A stretch of 64,000 nucleotides of DNA from positions 372,001 through 436,000 of the forward strand of contig CAMLHZ010000002.1 in assembly GCA_946480085.1 (NCBI GenBank). Direction: 5' to 3'. Both the position numbers and the translations under genes were made by a program. Source of the DNA: an uncultured Flavobacteriales bacterium (lineage in GTDB: Bacteria; Bacteroidota; Bacteroidia; Flavobacteriales; Crocinitomicaceae). The notes beneath the pieces were generated by a model. That model saw only the letters and a program-made list of their open reading frames with translations. It was not told the DNA's origin and did no database searches. This document shows, piece after piece, positions 40,753 to 49,725 of the stretch (within the stretch, counting starts at the first letter, position 1; each line of letters begins with the position of its first letter).

Positions 40753-43533
40753 TTATTTCAGAATATTCACATGTCCGGTAACTACATTGTCAACGCGTCG
40801 TCTAACGGTCGACTTAAACTCTATTTTCCATGTGTAGGTACCATCTTGAGCTACAAGACCACGGAAGGTTCCGTCCCATCCACCTTCAATGTCTTCAGAT
40901 TCGTATACAGCTTCGCCCCAGCGATTAAAAATGTAGAAGTGATAATAATTCGGATCCATTCCTGAAGTAATTACAGGTCTGAAAACATCGTTATTGCCAT
41001 CTCCATCCGGAGTGAATGTATTCGGAACATAGTAGATTAGATCTTCTTCTACATAGACGGTCGCCATAGCGGTATCAACACATCCGTGATCTGAAGTAGC
41101 AGTAAGTACAATCTCATACGTTCCCACTTCTTCCGGGTAAATATGAGTAGGTTCAAATTCTTGTGATCCAGCCCCATCTCCAAAATTCCAGATGTAACTT
41201 ACAGCGCCTAAAGTACTGTTGTTCATGTTAGTCACAGGTGAAGTTTCCAACATATAGTAGGGACTTGGTTGGAATGAAGCATTTGGAAGCGGATAAGTAC
41301 AAACGGCAGATGTGAAAGTAGTGTCATACACACATCCAATTGCAGAAGTACTTGTTAACGTGATGTCAAAACAGCCATCGTTTTCAAAAGTGTACCAGGA
41401 ATTGCATCCCGAAACTGAATTTCCATCAGAAACTGTCCATACACAACTGTTAGCTGTTCCGGAGTTATTGGTGAACTGAACATCTAAAGGAACGCAGCCA
41501 CTAGTGACCGAAAATGTTCCGGTTAAAACAGGTGCCTGTTCAAACGATACAAAAGTTGAATCAGAAGCAGTACAACCATATTGGTCAGTTCCGGTTACCG
41601 TGTAAAAACTCGCAATAGTAGGAGTGAATGGCGTGTTGTTTTGGATTCCATTGTTCCACGCATACATTGCTGCTCCCGTGCCCGAAAGAGTTACTGGACT
41701 ATTCTGACAAATAACCTGAGCCGGACCTGCGTCAACATTAGGGAGTTGATGAACCAGAATCGCAACCTGATCAGTGTCGGAACATCCGTTGTTGTCAATT
41801 CCAATTACATCATAAAAGGAAGTACCAAGTGGAGGGACGAAGGCAACATTGTTTTGCTGTCCCCCCAGCCAGTTGTAATTGACGCTTCCAACGGCGTTAA
41901 GAACGGTAGGCACATTGGCACAAAGTTCAATGTCAGGGCCAGCATCCACCTCGCTTATGGCGAAAAATGCGACATTCATAGTATCCCAATTAGTACAACC
42001 GTTTCCATCCGTTCCGGAAACCACAAAGTCTCCAGGATCTGGTGTAAATGTTGTTCCATTGGCCATTCCGTTTGACCAAGAGTAAGTGTTGGCACCTGTT
42101 GCGTTTAACACCAAAGTAGCGTAGTGGCAAATGCTCATGTCGGGACCAGCATCAACGTTCGGCAATGGAAAAATCTGTGTAATCTCAGTTGTACTGTTTT
42201 CACAACCTTCCGTCGACGTTGCAGTTAATGTGACAGTGTAATTTGTAGCGTTTACGTAGTAATGATTGGGAGAAGTTTCGGTAGAAGTAGCGTTATCACC
42301 AAAATCCCATTCGAAAGTGAGCGGGTAAACATCCGTCGAGGAGTTTACAAAACTTGTAGTATCTGTATTACAAGTTCCAGAGAAAGAAAAATTAACCGTT
42401 GGCAAAGCCATTACTGTTATTGGTTGTGTTATTGTATCAGAACATCCCTGATCTGAAATAGCAATTAATTGAGCAGTATATGATCCGCCAGTTGTATAAG
42501 AGTGACTTGGAAACTGAGCGTTCGAAGTTCCTCCATCTCCAAAATTCCAGATCCAATTGGTAATAGTTCCATTATTCACTGTTGATGAATCAAGGAAAAG
42601 TAAGTTATTGTCAACACAAGCTGCGCCAGGAGGGAAGTTTGCATTCACAATTGTTGGTGCAACCGTAACATTCACATCAACAGAACAGTTTCCCTGATTG
42701 GAGAATGTTGACATCGTACACGTATACACAGTTCCATCTGCAGGAGTGGGAACGTTAATGGTTTGACCAGTTAAATTACCAGGATTCCATGTGTAGTTCT
42801 GAAATCCGGTTGGTGCTTCCATGGAAATGATCTGATCACCCGCGCAATAGTTCATTTGTAGTTCAAGAGGACCGCAGCCTGCACTAATATATGCATAGCC
42901 AAAATGGGCGCCTAAACTACAATCCTTTGTTGTAAACTCAATGTAAACTTGCTGTCCCATATAAGCTGTTAAGTCAATTCCAACAGTTGTCCACGGAAGC
43001 CATGTAACACTTCCACAATTGTTAAAGTTTTGACCGGCTTGCCCACCATAAACAACATAGGTTCCGCAGGCGCCTCCAATTGGGTTTCCATTTACATCTA
43101 ACAAGCGAACTGAGAATTCTGGTTGTTCTGTTGGGTCATGATCGTCTGGATTTTCAAGCACAACAGCATATTTGTAAACAAATAACGCATTGTTGGCTTC
43201 AACAGTTAGTCCGTAGCGCAACCTTTCAGCTTCGCCACCAGTGTTTGAATTTCCCAATCGTGCAGAACTTGTTCCACCCGGAGGAAGTACAGATAAACCA
43301 CCACATGTAAACGGATCAATTCCCGGAGCCGAAAAAATGGTGTGTCGTGTTGCGGAAGTTCCACCCATCATATCGGGCATGTTATAAGTTCCGTAGTACG
43401 CTTCCCAGCTGCTAAAATTGAGAGCTGAGAAATCTGCATTGGGGCATGCAGACTGAGCAAAAGATGCCTGTGTAGAGAATGTACCTAACATAATCATTAA
43501 AATACAGGCGCGATGTTGTAGTAGCGTATTCAT
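40753..43533 (-). CDS. Large secreted PKD/Ig-repeat protein with T9SS type B (gliding-motility) C-terminal signal
   Basis: From the ATG at 43533 (signal peptide LMIMLGTFSTQASFAQ) the product has 926 residues. The N-terminal 200 residues look like a carbohydrate-binding or jelly-roll module with several Cys. It continues with PKD domains (e.g. WIWNFGDGGTSNAQFPSHSYT, FEWDFGDNAT), three Ig-like repeats beginning VDAGPD or VDAGPA and ending GTDGNGCT-like, and a further PKD. The end (VPNTFTPDGDGNNDVFRP and later WDGTFRG, DGTYTWKIEFK) is the type B T9SS sorting domain. It is exported to the cell surface, probably as an adhesin or matrix protein. The 20 codons before the chosen start lack a signal peptide and were excluded. 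Confidence 0.9.
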   Translation of the reverse strand: MNTLLQHRACILMIMLGTFSTQASFAQSACPNADFSALNFSSWEAYYGTYNMPDMMGGTSATRHTIFSAPGIDPFTCGGLSVLPPGGTSSARLGNSNTGGEAERLRYGLTVEANNALFVYKYAVVLENPDDHDPTEQPEFSVRLLDVNGNPIGGACGTYVVYGGQAGQNFNNCGSVTWLPWTTVGIDLTAYMGQQVYIEFTTKDCSLGAHFGYAYISAGCGPLELQMNYCAGDQIISMEAPTGFQNYTWNPGNLTGQTINVPTPADGTVYTCTMSTFSNQGNCSVDVNVTVAPTIVNANFPPGAACVDNNLLFLDSSTVNNGTITNWIWNFGDGGTSNAQFPSHSYTTGGSYTAQLIAISDQGCSDTITQPITVMALPTVNFSFSGTCNTDTTSFVNSSTDVYPLTFEWDFGDNATSTETSPNHYYVNATNYTVTLTATSTEGCENSTTEITQIFPLPNVDAGPDMSICHYATLVLNATGANTYSWSNGMANGTTFTPDPGDFVVSGTDGNGCTNWDTMNVAFFAISEVDAGPDIELCANVPTVLNAVGSVNYNWLGGQQNNVAFVPPLGTSFYDVIGIDNNGCSDTDQVAILVHQLPNVDAGPAQVICQNSPVTLSGTGAAMYAWNNGIQNNTPFTPTIASFYTVTGTDQYGCTASDSTFVSFEQAPVLTGTFSVTSGCVPLDVQFTNNSGTANSCVWTVSDGNSVSGCNSWYTFENDGCFDITLTSTSAIGCVYDTTFTSAVCTYPLPNASFQPSPYYMLETSPVTNMNNSTLGAVSYIWNFGDGAGSQEFEPTHIYPEEVGTYEIVLTATSDHGCVDTAMATVYVEEDLIYYVPNTFTPDGDGNNDVFRPVITSGMDPNYYHFYIFNRWGEAVYESEDIEGGWDGTFRGLVAQDGTYTWKIEFKSTVRRRVDNVVTGHVNILK

Positions 43534-43683
43534 AGCGCATCCATTTAGTAGTAGAAGTATTGATAATTTATGAAAGTTGGTTGAGCAGTACAAGAAAAAT
43601 TCGACCAGCTTGTAACTAAAAATAGACCAATGGAAGATTAATGTAGATGAATGCTATGCGTGCATATTATGTGAAAAGTCTAA

Positions 43684-43718
43684 CAAAAAACCCTGTATCC
43701 ACAAGGGGTACAGGGTTT
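43684..43718 (-). terminator. Terminator of the thiolase gene
   Basis: Arms 43688-43697 and 43709-43718 (AAACCCTGTA/TACAGGGTTT) form a perfect 10-bp stem. On the minus strand the stem runs into TTTTTT, so it is a standard intrinsic terminator for the thiolase gene that ends at 43751. Confidence 0.85.
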
Positions 43719-43750
43719 AGAAGTATTATTAAAACCGGTTAATCTATTGA

Positions 43751-44929
43751 CTAGCAGTTCTCAATGATCATTGCAGAAGCACCACCGCCACCATTACAAA
43801 TTCCAGCTCCACCAATTTTCGCGTTGTTTTGTTTCAATACGTTAATTAGTGTTACCAAAACACGAGATCCGGAGTTTCCAAGTGGGTGACCAAGAGCTAC
43901 AGCTCCACCATTTACGTCTACTTTTGCAGGATCTAATCCTAAGATCTTTGTGTTTGCTAATCCTACCACAGAGAATGCCTGGTTCAATTCCCAGAAATCA
44001 ACATCTGCAGTTGTTAAACCAGCTTTAGCCAAAGCAATTGGAACTGCTTTTGAAGGTGCTGTTGTAAACCAAAGTGGGTCCTGAGCAGCATCAGCGTAAC
44101 TAACAATTTTTGCAATTGCTTTCAAACCGTGTTTTTCAACAGCTTCTTTTGAAGCCAAGATCAAAGCTGAAGCACCATCGTTTAAAGTTGATGCATTTGC
44201 AGCTGTAATTGTTCCTTCTTTATCGAAAGCGGGACGTAAAGTTGGAATCTTATCCAAATGCACGTTTGTATATTCTTCGTCTTTAGAAATCACAATTGGA
44301 TCTCCTTTACGTTGTGGAACAGATACAGGAACGATTTCGTTATCGAATTTTCCAGCTTCCCATGCTGCAGCAGCACGTTTGTAAGAAGTAACTGCAAAGT
44401 TATCCTGATCTTCACGAGTAAAATTGTATTCTTTTGCACAAGCCTCAGCGCAAGTTCCCATTGGTACTTTAGAATATACATCCAACAAACCGTCTTTTGT
44501 AATTCCGTCCAACATGGTAATATTTCCGAATTTAGTTCCGTTTCTACCGTCAACATAATGTGGAACCATGCTCATGTTTTCCATTCCACCTGCAACAACG
44601 ATTTCGTTATCACCAGCAAGAATTGATTGAGCTCCAAGCATCACAGCTTTCATTCCTGATGCACATACTTTATTAATAGTGGTAGTTGGAACTGTGTTTG
44701 GAAGACCTGCTGCCAAAGCAGCTTGAGTTGCAGGAGCTTGTCCAACACCAGCTTGAAGTACATTTCCCATGAAAACTTCATTCACTAATTCTGGCTTCAC
44801 ACCACCTTTATCCAAAGCACCTTTAATTGCTACAGCTCCCAGATCTGTTGCAGATACTGTTGACAAACCACCCATAAATGCTCCCATAGGGGTTCTTACA
44901 GCAGCAACGATATAAACTTCTTTCGACAT
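43751..44929 (-). CDS. Acetyl-CoA C-acetyltransferase (thiolase)
   Basis: The 392-residue thiolase joins or cleaves acetyl units with CoA. Catalytic residues are visible: Cys in NKVCASGMKAV near residue 90, His in GGAVALGHPLG near 350, and Cys in GAGICNGGGGASA near 380, plus GGMENMS. Length is typical. It is monocistronic, with its own terminator, and could act in fatty-acid breakdown or acetoacetyl-CoA synthesis; the context does not decide. Confidence 0.94.
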   Translation of the reverse strand: MSKEVYIVAAVRTPMGAFMGGLSTVSATDLGAVAIKGALDKGGVKPELVNEVFMGNVLQAGVGQAPATQAALAAGLPNTVPTTTINKVCASGMKAVMLGAQSILAGDNEIVVAGGMENMSMVPHYVDGRNGTKFGNITMLDGITKDGLLDVYSKVPMGTCAEACAKEYNFTREDQDNFAVTSYKRAAAAWEAGKFDNEIVPVSVPQRKGDPIVISKDEEYTNVHLDKIPTLRPAFDKEGTITAANASTLNDGASALILASKEAVEKHGLKAIAKIVSYADAAQDPLWFTTAPSKAVPIALAKAGLTTADVDFWELNQAFSVVGLANTKILGLDPAKVDVNGGAVALGHPLGNSGSRVLVTLINVLKQNNAKIGGAGICNGGGGASAMIIENC

Positions 44930-45001
44930 AGTTTCAATTTTTTACGAGCACGAATTTACTCATTTTTCGTTGATTAAAAAGCAATAAACTACTTCAACTT
45001 A

Positions 45002-45034
45002 TTGTTCAAACTAGCGTCTAAACCATTATTTTTG
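45002..45034 (+). promoter_or_regulatory. Predicted promoter of the DUF3078/VWA pair
   Basis: TTG (45002-45004), a 22-base spacer and TATTTTTG (45027-45034) fit the consensus. The ATG follows at 45075, leaving a UTR of roughly 35 bases. Confidence 0.5.
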
Positions 45035-45074
45035 TTTCGATCTTTCCATCAATTGGAATCACTAAATTATTTCT

Positions 45075-46013
45075 ATGAAAAGAATTGTACTAGTTGTGAT
45101 GGCATTGTGTGTTGGAGTACTTGTAAATGCTCAGGAAACCACAGATTCTACAGTTGTAAAAAACTGGACATCTAAAACCATTTTTGGTGTGAACGGCTCT
45201 CAATCTGCTTTTGTGAACTGGGCTGCCGGAGGTAGAAATAACATTACAGCATTAGGATTCGTTGATGCTTCTATCAAATACGAAAAGTATGATATGAAGT
45301 GGACAAATGATTTGAAGTTTGCTTTAGGAGGATTAAGATATATTGATTCTTCAGGTAAAGCTGATGGTTTACAGAAAACAGACGATAAGATTGATCTCAA
45401 CTCAACGTTCGGGTTGAAGTTTAAGGACAATTGGTTTTATACTGCAACTGCCGGATTTAAAACGCAAAGTTTGGATGGTTTTGCCTTTCCGAATGATTCT
45501 GTTCCAATTTCAAGATGGCTGGCACCAGCTTACATTAATGTTTCAATAGGTATTGAGTACGCCCCAAGTGCAGCTTTTAATATGTACCTTTCGCCATTGG
45601 CAGGAAAGATTACATTAGTCAAAGATGAAGTCCTTGCAAATGCCGGGGCCTTTGGAGTGGACAAGGCAGAATACGATGGTTTAGGAAATGTGATTACGAA
45701 AGGAAAACAGGTGCGTTATGAGTTTGGTTCGTTTCTTCGCCTTAAATTTCAGAAAGAGATCTTTAAGAATATTGAAATGAAGACAAAAGCGGAGTTTTTC
45801 TCGAATTACCTGAATAATCCACAAAATGTTGACGTCAACCTTGAGAACATTTTTGCATTCAAAGTTAATGAATGGTTTTCTGCAAGTTTGCAATGGAATA
45901 TGATATACGACGACGATATTAAATCCGTTGACCGCGACGGAAATGTTGGTCCTAGATTGCAGTTTAAATCCGTACTTGGATTGGGAATTGCTTATACCTT
46001 AACGAATAAATAA
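45075..46013 (+). CDS. DUF3078 outer-membrane protein
   Basis: The 312-residue product has a signal peptide (IVLVVMALCVGVLVNAQ) and then WTSKTIFGVNGSQSAFVNWAAGG, the hallmark start of DUF3078, followed by alternating strands such as DLKFALGGLRY, FKDNWFYTATAGFKTQ and a final LGLGIAYTLTNK aromatic strand. These are features of an outer-membrane barrel restricted to Bacteroidota. Function is not established. The next gene begins after two bases and is probably co-expressed. Confidence 0.88.
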   Translation: MKRIVLVVMALCVGVLVNAQETTDSTVVKNWTSKTIFGVNGSQSAFVNWAAGGRNNITALGFVDASIKYEKYDMKWTNDLKFALGGLRYIDSSGKADGLQKTDDKIDLNSTFGLKFKDNWFYTATAGFKTQSLDGFAFPNDSVPISRWLAPAYINVSIGIEYAPSAAFNMYLSPLAGKITLVKDEVLANAGAFGVDKAEYDGLGNVITKGKQVRYEFGSFLRLKFQKEIFKNIEMKTKAEFFSNYLNNPQNVDVNLENIFAFKVNEWFSASLQWNMIYDDDIKSVDRDGNVGPRLQFKSVLGLGIAYTLTNK

Positions 46014-46015
46014 AA

Positions 46016-48097
46016 ATGACATTTTTCTCAGATTTTTCTTTGTGGTGGCTTGTTCCGTTTGCGATTGTTGCATTCGGATTGTCATACTATTACTACTATA
46101 AATCAGCACAGCGAACAACCTGGGAAAAGAAAGAGCTTCGAATTTTATACCTATTGCGCTCTGCTGGATTGTTTCTTGTATTGGTTCTACTCTTGGGATT
46201 GATTTGGGAAACCTTGACGTATCGACAAGAAAAACCGCTTTTGGTGACGATGATAGATGAATCGTCTTCAATGATGAATTATAAGGATAGTGCAAAAGTG
46301 CGAAAAGATGTTGATGGATTTAAGAACGCGCTCGAAGAACGTTTTGGAGATCGATTTGATTTGAAATTCCTGAGTTTAGGAGAAAAAACAAGAGCATATA
46401 CCAAAACAGAATTTAACGATAAGAAAACCAATCTTGCTGGTGGATTTGAATACCTGCATGATGTTTATTTCAATAGAAATTTAGGTGGCGTAGTTCTGAT
46501 CTCTGACGGAAACTTCAATGAAGCTGCGCATCCGATGTACGCCGCTGACCGATTACAATTTACTCCTGTTTTTTCGCTTGGGGTTGGAGATACAATTACT
46601 AAAAAGGATTTATCACTGAAATCTGTTTTTACAAATGAAGTCGCTTTTGTCAACAATACATTTCCGATCGAAGCACTTGTTGATGCACATAAATTTCCGG
46701 GAACGACAATAGTTGTTTCTCTGCTTCAGAATGAGAAATCAATCCAACGAAAAACGGTTGCAACTGCAAATTCAGCCTTCGACCAGCAACGTGTGGTTTT
46801 TGAAGTGGATGCGAAGAACAAAGGTTATCAGCGTTATACAGTAATGGTTGAGCACAAAAAGGGAGAATTTACCTTTGAAAACAACCAGCAAAATTGCTAC
46901 ATAGAAATTGTAGATACAAAAGCGAATATTCTGTTTTTAGCAGATGCCCCACATCCTGATATCGCAGCATTACGTTCGGTTTTGGAATTGGATAAGCGCG
47001 CCGTTATTGAAACCCAGTTTTCGAATAATTATACCCTGAAACCAGTGTTACCAAGTATGGTGGTTTGGTATGAAAACGGTACAAAGCCAAATGCAGCATT
47101 ATTCCAATCTTTGAAAGAAAAAGGTGTTCCTGTTTGGTTGATCGTTGGTCCAACTTGTTCTTCAAATGTTTTGAGTCAGTATGGTTTGAATTTCAAGTTC
47201 AATAGTTCCGGACAACAAGACGATGTTTACCCTTCTGTTTCTTCTGGATTTAATGCATTTGAATTTACGGATGATTGTAAGTCCATGTTCAAAACTGCTG
47301 CACCATTAAAAGCGAAGTTTGGAAGTGTTTCGGTTCCGTCGGATGCAGAAGTGATTCTGACACAACGCGTGGGTTCAGTAGAAAAGAAAGATCCATTGTT
47401 GTTAATGTTGAATGGACGAAAAGCAAAAATTGCAGTCACTTTAGGTGAAGGTGTTTGGCGTTGGAAAATGAAGGAGTTCATGATGAAGAAATCGAATGCC
47501 GGATTCGAGGAATTTGTAAACAAGATTTCACTTTATCTTACGATCAAACAAAATTCTGATCCTTTCAGAGTCACTTTCCCAAAACGATTCCTTGTTACGG
47601 AAGATATTGAAGCAAAAGCTGAGTTTTACAGCGAGGCCATGGAATTGATCACAAGTCCAGAGATCGATATTCAGGTAACAAAAGTGGGAGGGAAGTCTGA
47701 AAAAGTGAATTTCTCACCTGTAACTAATTTCTACAAAGCAAATCTTGGACAATTGTCGCCTGGAGAATACAAATGGACAGCAAAAGCGAAATATAAAGGA
47801 AAGGTTTCAACCAAAAACGGAAGTTTTGTTGTGGAAGATATTGCTTTGGAGCGCTTGACAAATAGAGCTGATTTTGGTGTGCTACAACAACTTTCAAAGC
47901 AAAGTGAAGGGAATTTCTATACGCTTTCGAATTATGAGAAGTTGTTGAATACCCTGGAGAATAGAAGCGATATTGCTACCATGCAGTACGAAGATTCTGG
48001 CTACACTTCAATTATCGATTGGTGGTGGTATTTTGCACTGTTGATTGTAATCTTCGGGACAGAATGGTTCTTGAGAAGACGCTGGGGGGCTTATTAA
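46016..48097 (+). CDS. Membrane protein with VWA-like domain
   Basis: The 693-residue product has two N-terminal helices (WWLVPFAIVAFGLSYYYYY and YLLRSAGLFLVLVLLLGLIW), a VWA-like domain near 78-195 with the metal-site pattern DESSSM and VLISDG, a long beta-rich exterior part, and one C-terminal helix before basic residues (WYFALLIVIFGTEWFLRRR). This resembles BatA-type or uncharacterised VWA membrane proteins in Bacteroidota. The two-base gap to DUF3078 implies a shared envelope role, which I cannot define. Confidence 0.82.
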   Translation: MTFFSDFSLWWLVPFAIVAFGLSYYYYYKSAQRTTWEKKELRILYLLRSAGLFLVLVLLLGLIWETLTYRQEKPLLVTMIDESSSMMNYKDSAKVRKDVDGFKNALEERFGDRFDLKFLSLGEKTRAYTKTEFNDKKTNLAGGFEYLHDVYFNRNLGGVVLISDGNFNEAAHPMYAADRLQFTPVFSLGVGDTITKKDLSLKSVFTNEVAFVNNTFPIEALVDAHKFPGTTIVVSLLQNEKSIQRKTVATANSAFDQQRVVFEVDAKNKGYQRYTVMVEHKKGEFTFENNQQNCYIEIVDTKANILFLADAPHPDIAALRSVLELDKRAVIETQFSNNYTLKPVLPSMVVWYENGTKPNAALFQSLKEKGVPVWLIVGPTCSSNVLSQYGLNFKFNSSGQQDDVYPSVSSGFNAFEFTDDCKSMFKTAAPLKAKFGSVSVPSDAEVILTQRVGSVEKKDPLLLMLNGRKAKIAVTLGEGVWRWKMKEFMMKKSNAGFEEFVNKISLYLTIKQNSDPFRVTFPKRFLVTEDIEAKAEFYSEAMELITSPEIDIQVTKVGGKSEKVNFSPVTNFYKANLGQLSPGEYKWTAKAKYKGKVSTKNGSFVVEDIALERLTNRADFGVLQQLSKQSEGNFYTLSNYEKLLNTLENRSDIATMQYEDSGYTSIIDWWWYFALLIVIFGTEWFLRRRWGAY

Positions 48098-48187
48098 AAC
48101 CACATAGGAACATAGGTCACATAGTTTACTTATAATCAGATTTATAAACTATGTGACTATGTTTTAACTATTGAGTTCTATGTGTTT
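48097..48187. repeat. CACATAG-family palindrome, second copy
   Basis: AACATAGGTCACATAGTTTA (48109-48128) pairs with 48145-48163, with a single extra G. An outer pair, AAACCACATAG (about 48097-48107) and CTATGTGTTT (48178-48187), pairs except for one base. The wording matches the element at 26396-26547. It follows the VWA gene stop. Confidence 0.75.
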
Positions 48188-48188
48188 C

Positions 48189-48224
48189 AAAAAAAAGCGA
48201 TCACCAAAACTGATAACCGCTTTT
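48189..48224 (-). terminator. Terminator of the SPFH gene
   Basis: On the minus strand AAAAGCG and CGCTTTT form the stem base, with ATCA/TGAT above a three-base bulge, and the stem ends in a run of eight T. It follows the SPFH gene stop at 48247. Confidence 0.75.
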
Positions 48225-48246
48225 CTACTATTGTTTTAACGAATGC

Positions 48247-49164
48247 TTATTTCTTCATTGTGTTCTGGGCCATCATCTGTTTCATGGTTTTATCCATTCC
48301 TTCAGTCGATCCGTCTAAGAAAATAACATTTCCAGTTCCTTTTTCAGCAAATTCTTTTACTGCTTCTGTCCACATAGAGAATAAGATCAAAGATGTGTCC
48401 AGGTTCGCAGATTTCATTTGCTCAGCAGCTTCTGTCATACCGCGAGCAACTTCTTCACGGAACAAAGCAATACCTTGTCCTTTCAATTGTGCGGCTTCTT
48501 TCTCTGCTTGTGCGGCAATTTTAATTGCGTTTCCTTCAGCTTCAGCACCTTTTGTTCTGGTAATCAATAAGGCTTGACCTTCGTTTTCTGCAGCAGCTTT
48601 TAAGTTGTTTGAAGCCACCACTTTCGCCATTGAGCTAGTGATTTCAGAATCAAAGGTGATGTCGTTTAACTGTAAATCGATCAAATGGAATCCCCAAGTC
48701 TCTAATGTTGTGTCTAAGCTGTCTTTTACATCGGCAACAATTTCTCCGCGAAGTAAAAGGATTTCAGCTTGTTTTTTTGTAGCTACGTAACCACGAACTG
48801 AACCTTCAATAGTACGAACTAATGCCTGCGAGAAATTTCGGGCATCAACGAATTTAAAGGCCACATTCTTAATCGTTTCTTCCTGGTTGTCTAGTACGGC
48901 ATATACCAACATGGCTTTGAAATAAACATTGGCCTGGTCTTGTGTAATTGCCTGGAATTCCATTTCGTAAGCACGGTTCTGAATAGAAACTTTGCTATGT
49001 ACTTTTTCAAAGAAAGGAATTCTTAAACTAAGTCCAGGATGCAAAATTCTGCGGTACTTACCAAATAAAGTAATAACCCCAATTGTTCCTTGTTGAACGG
49101 TAATGAAGCTGAGAAGAAGGAGCAAGACACCTGCGCCAATTCCTACGAGTAAAGGTATATTCAT
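48247..49164 (-). CDS. SPFH/band 7 membrane protein
   Basis: From the ATG at 49164 the protein is 305 residues: one N-terminal membrane segment (LLVGIGAGVLLLLLSFI), a band 7 domain with PGLSLRIPFFEKVHSK and NRAYEMEFQAITQDQ, and a coiled-coil with repeated small residues (AAQAEKEAAQLKGQGIAL). Such proteins form oligomers on membranes and can organise proteases or microdomains. The longer frame, open to 49212, adds residues upstream of the membrane segment and is not favoured. No NfeD partner gene is adjacent. Confidence 0.9.
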   Translation of the reverse strand: MNIPLLVGIGAGVLLLLLSFITVQQGTIGVITLFGKYRRILHPGLSLRIPFFEKVHSKVSIQNRAYEMEFQAITQDQANVYFKAMLVYAVLDNQEETIKNVAFKFVDARNFSQALVRTIEGSVRGYVATKKQAEILLLRGEIVADVKDSLDTTLETWGFHLIDLQLNDITFDSEITSSMAKVVASNNLKAAAENEGQALLITRTKGAEAEGNAIKIAAQAEKEAAQLKGQGIALFREEVARGMTEAAEQMKSANLDTSLILFSMWTEAVKEFAEKGTGNVIFLDGSTEGMDKTMKQMMAQNTMKK

Positions 49165-49339
49165 AATTAAGTTTTGAGTTAATGTAAATGTAGTTAAAAA
49201 GACGTTAGACAAAAGACTCTGGACAAAAGACCAGCAATTGACATTTGAGGATTGCTTTTTTTGACTTTTCTACTGTTAAATTTTTCAACTGAATTACAAT
49301 ATTTTGAAATGAATATCGTTTTGGAAGAAATGTCTTAAA

Positions 49340-49486
49340 ATGCCTATGATAAAAAAATACTCGAAAAACGCGCAACAAGAGGTTGCAAATCCATCTTTGG
49401 CTGTCATTAATCAAATTTTGAACTACAGCAAATCGTTGGAAGTTAAAAAACTAAAGCATACAAAAGTGCTTGTTCAATTGAACTAG
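49340..49486 (+). CDS. Small protein (48 aa), possibly lineage-conserved
   Basis: A plus-strand ATG at 49340 opens a 48-codon frame: MPMIKKYSKNAQQEVAN, then PSLAVINQILNYSKSLEV, KKLKHTKVLVQLN. The composition (Lys-rich, with an amphipathic INQILNYSKSLEV helix) is protein-like, and I have the impression of similar short proteins in other Flavobacteriales. A strong terminator follows 20 bases after the stop, so a transcript ends here. A second ATG at 49346 is an equally possible start. Function unknown; a DNA- or RNA-binding or toxin-regulator role would be speculation. Confidence 0.6.
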   Translation: MPMIKKYSKNAQQEVANPSLAVINQILNYSKSLEVKKLKHTKVLVQLN

Positions 49487-49506
49487 AATTTACTTAACAC
49501 TTTGTA

Positions 49507-49535
49507 AAGCTATCTGGAAACGGGTAGCTTTTTTT
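49507..49535 (+). terminator. Intrinsic terminator after the small gene
   Basis: AAGCTATCTG (49507-49516) and CGGGTAGCTT (49521-49530) form a ten-pair stem including two G-U pairs, closed by a GAAA tetraloop and followed by a T run. It lies on the plus strand and is unrelated to the neighbouring minus-strand genes, which supports an independent transcript for 49340-49486. Confidence 0.9.
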
Positions 49536-49568
49536 GTTGTCTACAACAGAGAATAGCATTGTAAATTA

Positions 49569-49632
49569 AACCACAGAGAAAATGAGTACACAGAGTAGGA
49601 GTAACCCCTGAGTTCTCATTTTCTCTGTGGTT
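49569..49632. repeat. Perfect 18-bp inverted repeat, CACAGAG family
   Basis: AACCACAGAGAAAATGAG (49569-49586) is exactly inverted at 49615-49632. A 28-base loop contains another ACACAGAG copy. Similar TCTGTGT/CACAGAG-type words occur in the repeats at 40585-40640, and this style is common between Bacteroidota genes. Function unknown, possibly a bidirectional terminator. Confidence 0.85.
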
Positions 49633-49672
49633 ATTATCAAATACCGATTCTTGATTTTTTTGAGTAAAAACA

Positions 49673-49703
49673 GAAAAAAGGCTGAATCTTGCGAAACAGC
49701 CTT
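49673..49703 (-). terminator. Terminator of the T9SS type A gene, near-identical to 55641-55670
   Basis: AAGGCTG/CAGCCTT arms (49678-49684 and 49697-49703) with a 12-base loop; on the minus strand it ends in a T run. Over the 30 aligned bases it differs by one from the terminator at 55641-55670. Confidence 0.88.
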
Positions 49704-49725
49704 CTATTTTCTTTAAATAGAACTC

